From Urechidicola croceus (lineage in GTDB: Bacteria > Bacteroidota > Bacteroidia > Flavobacteriales > Flavobacteriaceae): a DNA stretch of 64,000 nucleotides. The stretch covers positions 2,005,501-2,069,500 of the forward strand of contig NZ_CP017478.1 in the NCBI RefSeq assembly GCF_001761325.1. Reading direction: 5' to 3'. Below, piece after piece: positions 54,336 to 62,295 of this stretch. Each line of letters begins with the position of its first letter. Position 1 is the first letter of the stretch. Under the pieces are notes generated by a model that saw only the letters and a list, made by a program, of their open reading frames with translations, searched no databases and was not told the origin of the DNA. Both the position numbers and the translations under genes were made by a program.

Positions 54336-55312
54336 TAGACAGTTTTGGAAGAAAAATTTCATACTTACGATTGGCAGTAACTGATCGTTGCAACTTGCGT
54401 TGTCAATACTGTATGCCTGCTCACGGAATTGATATTGTTGATCGAAAGGAATTATTGACTTACAAAGAAATGTATCGTATTACACGTGTTTTGAGTGAAT
54501 TAGGTGTAAATAAAGTGCGTTTGACTGGTGGAGAACCATTTGTGAGAAGAGATTTTATCAAGTTCCTGGAAATGTTAGATTTTAATGATTTGTTGGATGA
54601 AATAAATATCACTACAAATGGAGCATTAATTTCTCAACATATAGAAAAGATTCAAACACTGAAGGTTAAATCTATCAACTTGAGTTTGGATAGTTTAAAT
54701 CGGCATAAATTTGCAGAAATTACTCGTAGAGACGTGTTTGATGATGTGCATAATACTCTTGAAAAATTAGAAGAAAGTGATATTCATTTGAAATTGAATA
54801 TGGTGGTACAGTCAGGTATTAATACTGATGAAATTATTGATTTTATAGAGTTGACAAAGTATAAAAATATAGATGTGCGTTTTATTGAAGAAATGCCTTT
54901 CAATGGTGTTGGTCAAAAAGATGTAAAAGAAACTTGGGATTATAATAAAATTCTCCAAAATATAGAGCAAAAATATAGTAGTATAGATAAATTAGTAGAT
55001 GAAAAATCATCTACTTCGCGTAATTTTAAAGTTAATAATTATGCTGGTACATTTGGAATCATTCCTGCGTTTACAAGAACTATTTGTGGTGATTGTAATC
55101 GAATTAGAATTACCGCGACAGGATTGTTTAAAAACTGTTTATTTGATGATGGTGTTTTTAATGTTCGTGATTTTATCCGAAACGATGCAAGTAACGATGA
55201 TTTAAAAAACTTATTTATTTCAACAATTGCAAAAAAACCAAAAGACGGATTTGTTGCTGAACAAAATAGAGGTACAAACGTGTCAGAAAGCATGTCTACT
55301 ATTGGTGGATAG
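54320..55312 (+). CDS. moaA: GTP 3',8-cyclase MoaA
   Basis: First step of molybdenum cofactor synthesis: radical SAM conversion of GTP to 3',8-cyclo-GTP. 330 residues. N-terminal cluster VTDRCNLRCQYCMP (about 20-33), SAM-binding RLTGGEPFVRRDF, C-terminal cluster ICGDCNRIR...LFKNCLF (about 255-275), and the conserved GG terminus (STIGG). The start is GTG, overlapping the VOC gene. Confidence 0.96.
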   Translation: MENQLVDSFGRKISYLRLAVTDRCNLRCQYCMPAHGIDIVDRKELLTYKEMYRITRVLSELGVNKVRLTGGEPFVRRDFIKFLEMLDFNDLLDEINITTNGALISQHIEKIQTLKVKSINLSLDSLNRHKFAEITRRDVFDDVHNTLEKLEESDIHLKLNMVVQSGINTDEIIDFIELTKYKNIDVRFIEEMPFNGVGQKDVKETWDYNKILQNIEQKYSSIDKLVDEKSSTSRNFKVNNYAGTFGIIPAFTRTICGDCNRIRITATGLFKNCLFDDGVFNVRDFIRNDASNDDLKNLFISTIAKKPKDGFVAEQNRGTNVSESMSTIGG

Positions 55313-55314
55313 AG

Positions 55315-55336
55315 CCCCTTTAATTCCCCAAAGGGG
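55315..55336. repeat. Small palindrome after moaA
   Basis: CCCCTTT (55315-55321) pairs with AAAGGGG (55330-55336) across an 8-nt loop. No T run follows, so it is a weak terminator candidate. Confidence 0.4.
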
Positions 55337-55415
55337 AAAATTAATTAATTGTACATCTAGTGGAGAATAAGTTAGCCGATATGAAGTATGTAATAATAAA
55401 AATATAAGAATGCTA

Positions 55416-55495
55416 GTCATTTCGACGTTAGGAGAAATCACAAAATATTACTCAGTTGATTCTCTTCATGCGATTTCTCCTATCGTCGAAATGAC
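55416..55495. repeat. Extragenic inverted repeat, family 2
   Basis: Arms of 24 bp, GTCATTTCGACG...AGAAATC (55416-55439) and its complement (55472-55495), match at 23 of 24 positions around a 32-bp spacer. Confidence 0.85.
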
Positions 55496-55516
55496 AGTAA
55501 AAAAGAATTCATAAAT

Positions 55517-55588
55517 CGTCACACTGAACTTGTTTCAGTGTCGCATAACATAAGCCAAATAATGTGATTCTGAAATAAGTTAAAAACT
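55517..55588. repeat. Extragenic inverted repeat, family 1, copy 2
   Basis: Left arm CGTCACACTGAACTTGTTTC, with its own hairpin CACTGAA/TTCAGTG, is identical over 26 bp or more to the copy at 8551. The right arm ATGTGATTCTGAAATAAGTT is degraded. It stands directly before moeA. Confidence 0.85.
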
Positions 55589-55645
55589 AAGTAAAAATAA
55601 AATAATATCAAATTAACACCAGTACATAAAGCCCTTGAAATTATT

Positions 55646-56809
55646 TTGAATCAATCCGAAGATTTCGGAGTTGAACAGGTGAATTTTATCGATTCTTTAG
55701 GTAGAGTTTTAAAAGAAGATATTATAGCCGATAGAGATTTCCCTCCTTTTAATAGAGTTAGTATGGACGGAGTTGCAGTATCATTTCAAGAATTTGAAAA
55801 AGGAATAAGAATTTTTGAAATTGAAGGGGTTCAGGCAGCCGGAAGTGCTCAATTGACACTTAAGAATTCTTCAAATTGTATTGAAATAATGACTGGAGCA
55901 ACACTGCCTAAAAATGCAGATGTTGTTATTCCTTATGAGCAAGTTAAAATTGAAAATGGTTTTGCAAAAGTTACAATTGAAGAAACGCTGTATTTTAAAA
56001 ATATTCATAGAAAAGGAAAAGATCAAAAAGAAGGAGATATTATTATTCATAAAAACACGTTGATTTCTCCTGCCGAAATCGGAGTGATTACAACTGTAGG
56101 AAAATCAAAAGTTACAGTTGCAAAACATCCAAAAGTAATGATTATTTCTACTGGTGATGAATTGGTTGAGGTTAATGAAACCCCTAAAGAATATCAAATA
56201 AGAAGAAGTAACGTACATACATTGGTTTCATTGCTAAAACAATTACAAATTCCTTCCGAAACTACACATATAAAAGATGATAAAGATGCTTTAAAATCGA
56301 AAATTGAACAATATTTGATAGATTATGATGTGTTACTTTTTAGTGGTGCTGTAAGTAAGGGAAAGTTTGATTTTATCCCTGAAGTTTTAGATGAATTGGG
56401 TGTTGATAAACTATTTCATAGAGTTGCTCAAAGACCTGGAAAACCATTTTGGTATGGAAAGAAAGATGATAAATCTATTTTTGCATTTCCTGGAAATCCA
56501 ATTTCAACCTTTGTTAATTGTATTAAGTATTTTTACCCTTGGTTTCAAAAGTCTGTTGGGTTAGAATCTGATAATAAAGAATTCGCTGTTTTAGCAGAAG
56601 ATATTACCTTTAAACCTCAAATGACTTATTTTTTACAAGTTAAATTAGAAAATAAAAATGGAACTTTACTTGCAATTCCAGTTCATGGAAATGGTTCAGG
56701 AGATTTAGCAAATCTAGTAAAAGTAGATGCTTTTTTAGAGTTGCCAGCAGATAAAACTGAGTTTAAAAAAGGAGATATTTTTCCGATATTAAGATATCGG
56801 AGTTTTTAA
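55646..56809 (+). CDS. moeA: Molybdopterin molybdenumtransferase MoeA, start codon apparently lost
   Basis: MoeA inserts molybdate into adenylylated molybdopterin. Core motifs: FPPFNRVSMDGVAV (about 31-44), ATLPKNADVVIPYEQ, STGDELVE, and FPGNPISTFVNCIKYFYPW near 275-293. The first usual start codon is TTG at 55646, but the same frame continues upstream with I-K-L-T-P-V-H-K-A-L-E-I-I-L (from 55607), which fits the MoeA N-terminus. No ATG is there; deletion of one G in ATGATC would explain it. The gene may use ATC/TTG, be impaired, or contain a sequencing error. Confidence 0.88.
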   Translation: MNQSEDFGVEQVNFIDSLGRVLKEDIIADRDFPPFNRVSMDGVAVSFQEFEKGIRIFEIEGVQAAGSAQLTLKNSSNCIEIMTGATLPKNADVVIPYEQVKIENGFAKVTIEETLYFKNIHRKGKDQKEGDIIIHKNTLISPAEIGVITTVGKSKVTVAKHPKVMIISTGDELVEVNETPKEYQIRRSNVHTLVSLLKQLQIPSETTHIKDDKDALKSKIEQYLIDYDVLLFSGAVSKGKFDFIPEVLDELGVDKLFHRVAQRPGKPFWYGKKDDKSIFAFPGNPISTFVNCIKYFYPWFQKSVGLESDNKEFAVLAEDITFKPQMTYFLQVKLENKNGTLLAIPVHGNGSGDLANLVKVDAFLELPADKTEFKKGDIFPILRYRSF

Positions 56810-56840
56810 TTTTAAGTGTTTAGTTTTACATGTAACTTTC

Positions 56841-56907
56841 TGTCATTCCTGCGAAGGCAGGAATCCATAGAATTAATAAATAGATCCCTGTTTTCGCAGG
56901 AATGACA
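56841..56907. repeat. Extragenic inverted repeat, family 3
   Basis: TGTCATTCCTGCGAA (56841-56855) is exactly complementary to TTCGCAGGAATGACA (56893-56907). The left arm also holds a local hairpin ATTCCTGC/GCAGGAAT. It separates moeA and moaC. Confidence 0.85.
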
Positions 56908-56918
56908 ATGATAATAAA

Positions 56919-57398
56919 ATGAACGATTTTTCACACATAAATAAAAAGAATAATCCAAAAATGGTAAACGTTGGTGATAAAAAAATCACAAAGCGAATTG
57001 CAGTTGCCAAAGCAACTATGTTTTTGGGTCAAGAGATTATTTCTCATTTTGAAAACGACGAATTAAAAACCAAAAAAGGACCAGTTTTTCAAACTGCAAT
57101 TATTGCTGGGATTCAAGCAGTAAAGAAAACATCAGAGTTGATTCCTATGTGTCATCTGTTAATGATAAATGGAGTTGATATTGACATCAAAATTACAGAT
57201 GCTGAGCATATTGAAATTTTATGTTCAGTTGAAATAGAAGGTAAAACAGGTGTAGAAATGGAGGCTTTGACTGGAGCAAATATTACTGCTTTGACTGTTT
57301 ATGATATGTGTAAAGCCATCTCGCAAAACATGATAATTAAGGAAGTGAAATTAGTTGAAAAAACTGGAGGAAAGTCAGATATCAAGAGATATGAGTAA
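56919..57398 (+). CDS. moaC: Cyclic pyranopterin monophosphate synthase MoaC
   Basis: Converts 3',8-cyclo-GTP to cyclic pyranopterin monophosphate. 159 residues. MVNVGDKKITKRIAVAKATM, the PMCHLL motif with catalytic His (about 86), VEIEGKTGVEMEALTGANITALTVYDMCKAI, and EKTGGKSD near the C-terminus, are all family hallmarks. It overlaps mobB-mobA by 8 bp. Confidence 0.96.
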   Translation: MNDFSHINKKNNPKMVNVGDKKITKRIAVAKATMFLGQEIISHFENDELKTKKGPVFQTAIIAGIQAVKKTSELIPMCHLLMINGVDIDIKITDAEHIEILCSVEIEGKTGVEMEALTGANITALTVYDMCKAISQNMIIKEVKLVEKTGGKSDIKRYE

Positions 57399-58524
57399 AC
57401 ATAGAAAACATACCAAATTAACGCGTCGAAATAACGGTAATTATGCAAACAATGAAATTGCTATTTTGGGTGTAAAATGCTCAATAATTACTGATTTAGT
57501 TCAAAAAACAGCAAAAAAACTTCAAAAAACAGTAAAAATTGCTTATTTGGACGCAAGTCATAACAATGAAATTGTAGCGCCAAGTATAGATACATACACT
57601 TTTCATTCGTCAGGAAATTTAGATGCAAATTGTGTTGAAGAATTAAATCCTTTTAATGCTAGAATTCAATTGTCGCAATATGATTTAGTTTTTATTAACG
57701 GAAATCACTATCAAGGAGAAAAGCAAATCTTGATTTTGGATAATGAGAAAGAAGCATCTGTATTAAAAAGGTTGGATCAATTGACTAATATTCAGTTTGT
57801 GATTAAAATGAGTGATGATTCGAAATACTTTGATTTTTTAGAAGAGAAATATCCACATATAAAAAATCTTAAATGTTATCAAATTGATGAAATAGATAAA
57901 ATTTCGAATCATATAAATAATTTAATTCAAGAAAATATTGCGCCTGTTCAAAGTTTAATTTTGGCTGGAGGATTGAGTTCTCGAATGGGAACAGATAAGG
58001 GTTTGTTAGATTATCATGGAATGCCACAACGCGAATATTTATATGAGCAATTGAGCAAAATATTTTTACATTATAATGAAGGACAAAAAGGAGTGTATTA
58101 TTCTGCAAGACAGCATCAAGACATTTCTGGAAATTCGATTGTAGATAAGTTTAAAGGTTTAGGGCCTTTTGGAGCAATTTGTTCAGCATTTCAAGAAAAC
58201 CCTAATACAGCATGGTTTGTAATCGCAACAGATGTTCCGTTTGTAAATAATAAAATTATTCATACGTTATTGAAGCATCGAAATCCTAAGAAAATTGCGA
58301 CAACAGTTAAAGGAAAAGGAAAAGAATTTCCAGAACCATTAATTACTATTTGGGAGCCAAAAGCATATCCAATTTTATTGAGTTATTTGGCACAAGGTTA
58401 TTCATGCCCGCGAAAAGTATTGATAAATTCAGATGTGGAAATTGTGGAAATTGATGATTATTATATTCAGAATATCAATACACCACAAGAATTTGAACAA
58501 GCGAAAAAAGAGTTAAATAAATAA
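57391..58524 (+). CDS. mobA: MobB-like plus MobA fusion (molybdenum cofactor nucleotidyltransferase)
   Basis: 377 residues. The C-terminal half (about 185-377) is MobA: LILAGGLSSRMGTDKGLLDYHG, GLGPFGAICSAF and VIATDVPFVN, the residues binding nucleotide and metal. It transfers GMP or CMP to molybdopterin. The N-terminal half (about 20-180) resembles MobB in order of strands, but where a P-loop should be it reads ILGVKCSIITDLVQ, so nucleotide binding is doubtful. The frame opens at 57355, but the ATG at 57391 is preferred, overlapping moaC by 8 bp. Confidence 0.88.
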   Translation: MSKHRKHTKLTRRNNGNYANNEIAILGVKCSIITDLVQKTAKKLQKTVKIAYLDASHNNEIVAPSIDTYTFHSSGNLDANCVEELNPFNARIQLSQYDLVFINGNHYQGEKQILILDNEKEASVLKRLDQLTNIQFVIKMSDDSKYFDFLEEKYPHIKNLKCYQIDEIDKISNHINNLIQENIAPVQSLILAGGLSSRMGTDKGLLDYHGMPQREYLYEQLSKIFLHYNEGQKGVYYSARQHQDISGNSIVDKFKGLGPFGAICSAFQENPNTAWFVIATDVPFVNNKIIHTLLKHRNPKKIATTVKGKGKEFPEPLITIWEPKAYPILLSYLAQGYSCPRKVLINSDVEIVEIDDYYIQNINTPQEFEQAKKELNK

Positions 58525-58525
58525 C

Positions 58526-58607
58526 CGTCATGCTGAATTTATTTCAGCATCGCATTATATTAACTTTGTGTTTATAATGTGACTCTGAAACGAGTTCAAA
58601 CTGACGA
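58526..58607. repeat. Extragenic inverted repeat, family 1, copy 3
   Basis: CGTCATGCTGAATTTATTTC left arm forms TGCTGAA/TTCAGCA; copies 1 and 2 have CACTGAA/TTCAGTG there, so both sides of the stem changed together. The right arm reads GTGACTCTGAAACGAGTTC. Confidence 0.8.
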
Positions 58608-58624
58608 AAGAAATAAAAAATTAT

Positions 58625-58804
58625 ATGTTAACATTCGGAGTGTTATTTTCAGCAATCGGCTTCATACTAGTATTATTCAATACAGTTAGTTTTCGATTTG
58701 TAAAAGATCAAGTAAAAGATAAAAAACAAGCCATTGCAGGATATATAAGCCTTACAATTGGTGTTGTATTGTTGATTATATCTATCAGTAATATGATGAA
58801 ATAA
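58625..58804 (+). CDS. 59-residue membrane protein in the molybdenum-cofactor cluster
   Basis: Found by direct translation from the ATG at 58625. MLTFGVLFSAIGFILVLFNT is a hydrophobic segment, then a charged loop (RFVKDQVKDKKQAIAGY) and a second hydrophobic segment (ISLTIGVVLLIISISNM). Two-helix hairpin with both ends probably on the same side. The stop is 1 bp before the moeB-like ATG, which makes co-translation likely. Function unknown. Confidence 0.75.
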   Translation: MLTFGVLFSAIGFILVLFNTVSFRFVKDQVKDKKQAIAGYISLTIGVVLLIISISNMMK

Positions 58805-58805
58805 A

Positions 58806-59906
58806 ATGTCTAAAATCACCAAACATAATTTATACCAACGTCAAACTACACTTACTGAAATAGGCGAAAATGGGCAGCGTAAACTTCAAAACGCGTCTAT
58901 TGTTGTGGTTGGTTGTGGAGGTTTAGGTTGTGTTGCTGCTGTTTATTTAGCTGCAAGTGGAATTGGCAATATTCATTTAGTAGATTTCGACACTGTAGAC
59001 GTAAGTAATTTACATCGGCAAGTATTTTATAAAACTGAAGATGTAGGTAAATCAAAATCAGCAATTTTAGCCAAGTACATTCAGTCAATTTCTCCTTTTG
59101 TCACTGTTTCATTTTCTAATAAAGCAGTTTCAAAGAGTAATGTTTTTGATCTGATTGATGATGCTGAAATTGTTTTGGATTGTACAGATAGTTTGCCAAT
59201 AAAATACTTATTGAATGATGCATGTGTAATTAAAGATAAAATACTTGTTTATGGATCTTTATATAAATTTGATGGCTATGTAGCGACTTTCAATTTATTG
59301 GATGAAAAAGGAGTTCGTTCTACTAATTTAAGAGATGCTTTTCCTGAAATTCCAACCGAAAATATTCCAAATTGTTCTGAAATGGGAACATTGAATACCA
59401 TTGTTGGAATTATTGGATTGATGCAAGCAAATGAGGTTTTAAAAATTGTTACTGGAATAGGAAGTCCATTGGAGAATCAATTGCTTATTTATAATAGTTT
59501 GGATAATTCTCAATTTAAAATGAAATTGAAACCGAACTTTACTAAGGAAAAGATTTCTAAGGTTTTCGAAACTGAAAATTATGAAGATTTGTCTTGTGAA
59601 ATAAACGATGATTTTCAAATTTCACAAGAAGATTTTAAAAAGGTATTAAAAAATAGGCCAAATGATTTAAAAATTATTTCTGTTATTGAAAATATACATC
59701 AAGAATTGCCATTTCAGGTGAGTGAAAAAGTGCCAATGTCAATTTTTCAAGACTGGCTTTCAGGTGAAATTAATATTTCTAAAGAAATTATCTTCGTATG
59801 TAATAGAGGGATTACAAGTATGACAGCAGTAAAATTGTTTAAAGAACTATTTCCTGCTGGTATTGCTAAAAGTTTGGAAGGCGGAGTTGCCGACTACGAG
59901 TATTAA
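58806..59906 (+). CDS. moeB: MoeB/ThiF family adenylyltransferase with rhodanese-like tail
   Basis: Activates the C-terminal Gly of MoaD. 366 residues: nucleotide-binding VVVGCGGLGCVAAVYLAASG (about 33-52), DFDTVDVSNLHRQ (about 60-72), LDCTD and the Cys in PNCSEMGTL (about 195). The CxxC zinc pair usually found after VATFN is missing. Residues about 280-366 form a rhodanese-like domain with active Cys in FVCNRGITS. It sits with moaE and moaD, which supports MoeB over ThiF. Confidence 0.9.
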   Translation: MSKITKHNLYQRQTTLTEIGENGQRKLQNASIVVVGCGGLGCVAAVYLAASGIGNIHLVDFDTVDVSNLHRQVFYKTEDVGKSKSAILAKYIQSISPFVTVSFSNKAVSKSNVFDLIDDAEIVLDCTDSLPIKYLLNDACVIKDKILVYGSLYKFDGYVATFNLLDEKGVRSTNLRDAFPEIPTENIPNCSEMGTLNTIVGIIGLMQANEVLKIVTGIGSPLENQLLIYNSLDNSQFKMKLKPNFTKEKISKVFETENYEDLSCEINDDFQISQEDFKKVLKNRPNDLKIISVIENIHQELPFQVSEKVPMSIFQDWLSGEINISKEIIFVCNRGITSMTAVKLFKELFPAGIAKSLEGGVADYEY

Positions 59907-60163
59907 CCTTTCTTTTCTGGTGCTTTCTCTCCTTTTTTTGGCATTGGACCACGAAGATGAATAATCAATCCATTCAAAAAATTACGCAATATTTGATCAC
60001 CACACTCCATATATTTAGGATGATCTTCTTTTCTAAATAGTGCATTTATTTCACTTTTAGATATCCTAAAATCTACCAAAGACATGATTTTTACAATATC
60101 ATCATCACGTAATTTGTGTGCAACACGTAATTTTTTAAAAATATCATTATTTGTTAATCCCAT
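59903..60163 (-). CDS. DUF1456 family protein (single-repeat, YehS-like)
   Basis: 86 residues. LTNNDIFKKLRVAHKLRDDDIVKIMSLV and ISKSEINALFRKEDHPKYMECGDQILRNFLNGLI fit DUF1456, uncharacterised. E. coli YehS has two copies of this unit, this protein has one and a Lys/Pro-rich tail (PMPKKGEKAPEKKG). It overlaps the moeB-like gene by 4 bp, converging. Confidence 0.85.
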   Translation of the reverse strand: MGLTNNDIFKKLRVAHKLRDDDIVKIMSLVDFRISKSEINALFRKEDHPKYMECGDQILRNFLNGLIIHLRGPMPKKGEKAPEKKG

Positions 60164-60204
60164 AAAGCAAAGGTAGGTGTTTTAATTAAATTCATAAGAA
60201 AATT

Positions 60205-60630
60205 TTAAGGCGTAGCATTCACCCATACTTCCCCATCTACAAAATGTTCTTTTTTCCAAATAGGAACAGTTTCTTTTAAGGTATTTATTGCATATTGACA
60301 TGCTTCAAAAGAAGCTTTTCTATGAGCCGAAGAAACAGCAATAATTACTGGAATTTCCGCTATCTTTAATTCCCCTTCAGCGTGATGAATGGCAATTTTT
60401 AATATATCAAATTTCTTTAAGGCTGCATCTGCAATTTTCTGCATTTCTTTTATTGCCATTGGTTTGTAAGTTGAAAAATCAAGTAATGTCACTTCTTTTT
60501 TTTGAGTTTTATTACGTACAGTACCAACAAATAATGCAATACCTCCACAAGTAGCATCTTGCACAAAATCATAGCAAGATTGTAAATTCAATTTATCTGA
60601 GGTAATTATGATGGAAGAAAGTGCTGACAT
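60205..60630 (-). CDS. moaE: Molybdopterin synthase catalytic subunit MoaE
   Basis: Transfers sulfur from MoaD thiocarboxylate to cyclic pyranopterin. 141 residues. CGGIALFVGTVRNKTQ (about 28-43), FSTYKPMAIKEM, IHHAEGELKIAEIPVIIAVSSAHRKASFEACQYAI and PIWKKEHFVDGEVWV carry the conserved active-site Lys and Arg residues. A TAAATTTG element lies upstream on the minus strand. Confidence 0.95.
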   Translation of the reverse strand: MSALSSIIITSDKLNLQSCYDFVQDATCGGIALFVGTVRNKTQKKEVTLLDFSTYKPMAIKEMQKIADAALKKFDILKIAIHHAEGELKIAEIPVIIAVSSAHRKASFEACQYAINTLKETVPIWKKEHFVDGEVWVNATP

Positions 60631-60652
60631 TTTATTGAAAAATAAGTTTATA

Positions 60653-60660
60653 CAAATTTA
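60653..60660 (-). promoter_or_regulatory. -7 promoter element for moaE
   Basis: TAAATTTG on the minus strand, 22 nt before the moaE start codon. Confidence 0.5.
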
Positions 60661-60679
60661 AAAAATTAAACCTTCAAGC

Positions 60680-60687
60680 CTATCTTT
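60680..60687 (+). promoter_or_regulatory. -7 promoter element for the DUF3817 gene
   Basis: TATCTTTG matches TAnnTTTG and lies about 28 nt before the ATG at 60716, divergent from the moaE promoter. Confidence 0.5.
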
Positions 60688-60715
60688 GTCAGCATTAAAA
60701 TAAAACGAGTGAAGA

Positions 60716-60988
60716 ATGGATAAATTATTTAGAATTGTTGCGTTATTAGAAGGTGTTTCTTATTTATTACTAATGTTTTTGGGAATGCCATTTAAATATT
60801 TAAAAGACGATCCTCAGTTTGTAAAAATGTTTGGAATGCCACATGGATTATTATTTATCGGATATGTAGTGTTGGCATTTGTATTAAAATCACATTATAA
60901 ATGGAATAACAAAAACTTTTTTATTGTGCTTTTAGGTTCTATTATTCCTTTTGGAACATTTTACGTTGATAGAAAATTTTTAAGATAA
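60716..60988 (+). CDS. DUF3817 family membrane protein
   Basis: 90 residues, three hydrophobic segments (about 4-24, 43-59 and 68-82). FRIVALLEGVSYLLLMFLGMPFKY, KMFGMPHGLLFIGYVVLAF and the end FGTFYVDRKFL match DUF3817, function unknown. It sits convergently against moaD with no gap and interrupts the moaD-moaE order. Confidence 0.85.
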   Translation: MDKLFRIVALLEGVSYLLLMFLGMPFKYLKDDPQFVKMFGMPHGLLFIGYVVLAFVLKSHYKWNNKNFFIVLLGSIIPFGTFYVDRKFLR

Positions 60989-61231
60989 TTATCCTCCGCT
61001 TACAGGAGGAATCAACGCAATTGTATCAGTGTTTTTTAATTCATAAGTATCATCTACATACTCCATATTAACCGCAACTGAAAAACTTTTGTAGTTGGCT
61101 AACTTTGGATATTTTTCTGATAGTTGACTTCTTAAATCCTCAATAGTTATAGCTACAGGCACATTCATTTTTAATGAACGTTGTCCTATCACATCACTGA
61201 CGATTCCAAAAAGTAGAATTTCTAATTGCAT
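60989..61231 (-). CDS. moaD: Molybdopterin synthase sulfur carrier subunit MoaD
   Basis: 80 residues, ubiquitin-like fold. MQLEILLFGIVSDVIGQRSLKM starts it and LIPPVSGG ends it; the terminal GG is adenylated by MoeB and converted to a thiocarboxylate. Works with MoaE, encoded 360 bp away on the same strand. Confidence 0.94.
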   Translation of the reverse strand: MQLEILLFGIVSDVIGQRSLKMNVPVAITIEDLRSQLSEKYPKLANYKSFSVAVNMEYVDDTYELKNTDTIALIPPVSGG

Positions 61232-61267
61232 CTATATAATTTTCAGTAAAAATAAGGGTTTTTTAAG

Positions 61268-61275
61268 TATCTTTG
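61268..61275 (+). promoter_or_regulatory. -7-like element abutting the queG start codon
   Basis: TATCTTTG ends 1 bp before the ATG at 61277. If used it would give a leaderless or internally started transcript. Chance occurrence is possible. Confidence 0.35.
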
Positions 61276-61276
61276 A

Positions 61277-62215
61277 ATGGCAAAATTGAATCAATATCAA
61301 AAATACTCGAATCTAATTAAAACGGAAGCAAAACGCATCGGTTTTTCTACTTGTGGCATTGCAAAAGCAACTTTTCTTGAAGAAGAAGCACCTAAATTAG
61401 AACAGTGGCTCAAAAATGGATACCATGGTGAAATGAAGTATATGGAAAACCATTTTGATATGCGATTAGACCCCCGATTATTAGTAAATGGAGCAAAATC
61501 AGTGATTTCATTATCCTATAACTATTTTCCTGAAAAAGAACAAAACTTAGATTCCTATAAAATTGCCAAATATGCTTATGGTCAAGATTATCATCATGTA
61601 GTAAAATCAAAACTTAAAGAATTACTTAATTTTATTCAAGAGCAAATAGGCGAAGTAAATGGTCGAGCATTCGTAGATTCTGCTCCAATACTCGAAAGAA
61701 GTTGGGCTGAAAAAGCAGGTTTAGGTTGGAACGGAAAACATTCACTTTTAATTCAAAAAGAATTAGGTTCATATTTCTTTTTAGCAGAATTGATTTTAGA
61801 TTTGGAATTAGATTATGACCAACCCTTTCAAACAGATCATTGCGGAACTTGTACAAAATGTATTGATGCTTGCCCTACAGAAGCAATACTTGCAAATAAC
61901 ACTATTGATGGAAGTAAGTGTATTTCATATTTCACCATTGAATTAAAAAATGAAATCCCTTCAGAAGTCAAAGGTCAATTTGAAGATTGGATGTTTGGTT
62001 GTGATATTTGTCAAGATGTATGTCCATGGAATCGTTTTTCAAAACCTCATAACGAACCGCTTTTTAATCCTCAACCTGAACTTTTAGATATGACCAAAAG
62101 TGATTGGGAAGAAATTACAGAAGATGTTTTTAGGAAAGTTTTTAAAAAATCTGCCGTAAAACGAACAAAATTTACTGGTTTACAACGGAATATCAAATTT
62201 ATTAAGAATACCTAA
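61277..62215 (+). CDS. queG: Epoxyqueuosine reductase QueG
   Basis: Last step of tRNA queuosine synthesis: reduction of epoxyqueuosine to queuosine, with cobalamin and two [4Fe-4S] clusters. 312 residues. [20 protein letters not shown] (about 16-35), [11 protein letters not shown], the [13 protein letters not shown] segment, and ferredoxin motifs [16 protein letters not shown] (about 194-209) and [11 protein letters not shown] (about 243-253). No other start is nearby. Confidence 0.95.
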   Translation: MAKLNQYQKYSNLIKTEAKRIGFSTCGIAKATFLEEEAPKLEQWLKNGYHGEMKYMENHFDMRLDPRLLVNGAKSVISLSYNYFPEKEQNLDSYKIAKYAYGQDYHHVVKSKLKELLNFIQEQIGEVNGRAFVDSAPILERSWAEKAGLGWNGKHSLLIQKELGSYFFLAELILDLELDYDQPFQTDHCGTCTKCIDACPTEAILANNTIDGSKCISYFTIELKNEIPSEVKGQFEDWMFGCDICQDVCPWNRFSKPHNEPLFNPQPELLDMTKSDWEEITEDVFRKVFKKSAVKRTKFTGLQRNIKFIKNT

Positions 62216-62265
62216 TTTCTTTAAATAGATTCATAAAATCAAAAGTTCTTTCATTCGAAAATAAC

Positions 62266-62273
62266 TATATTTG
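62266..62273 (+). promoter_or_regulatory. -7 promoter element for maeB
   Basis: TATATTTG matches TAnnTTTG and lies 22 nt before the ATG at 62296. Confidence 0.5.
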
Positions 62274-62295
62274 TTAGTTAAAATCAATAATCTAT

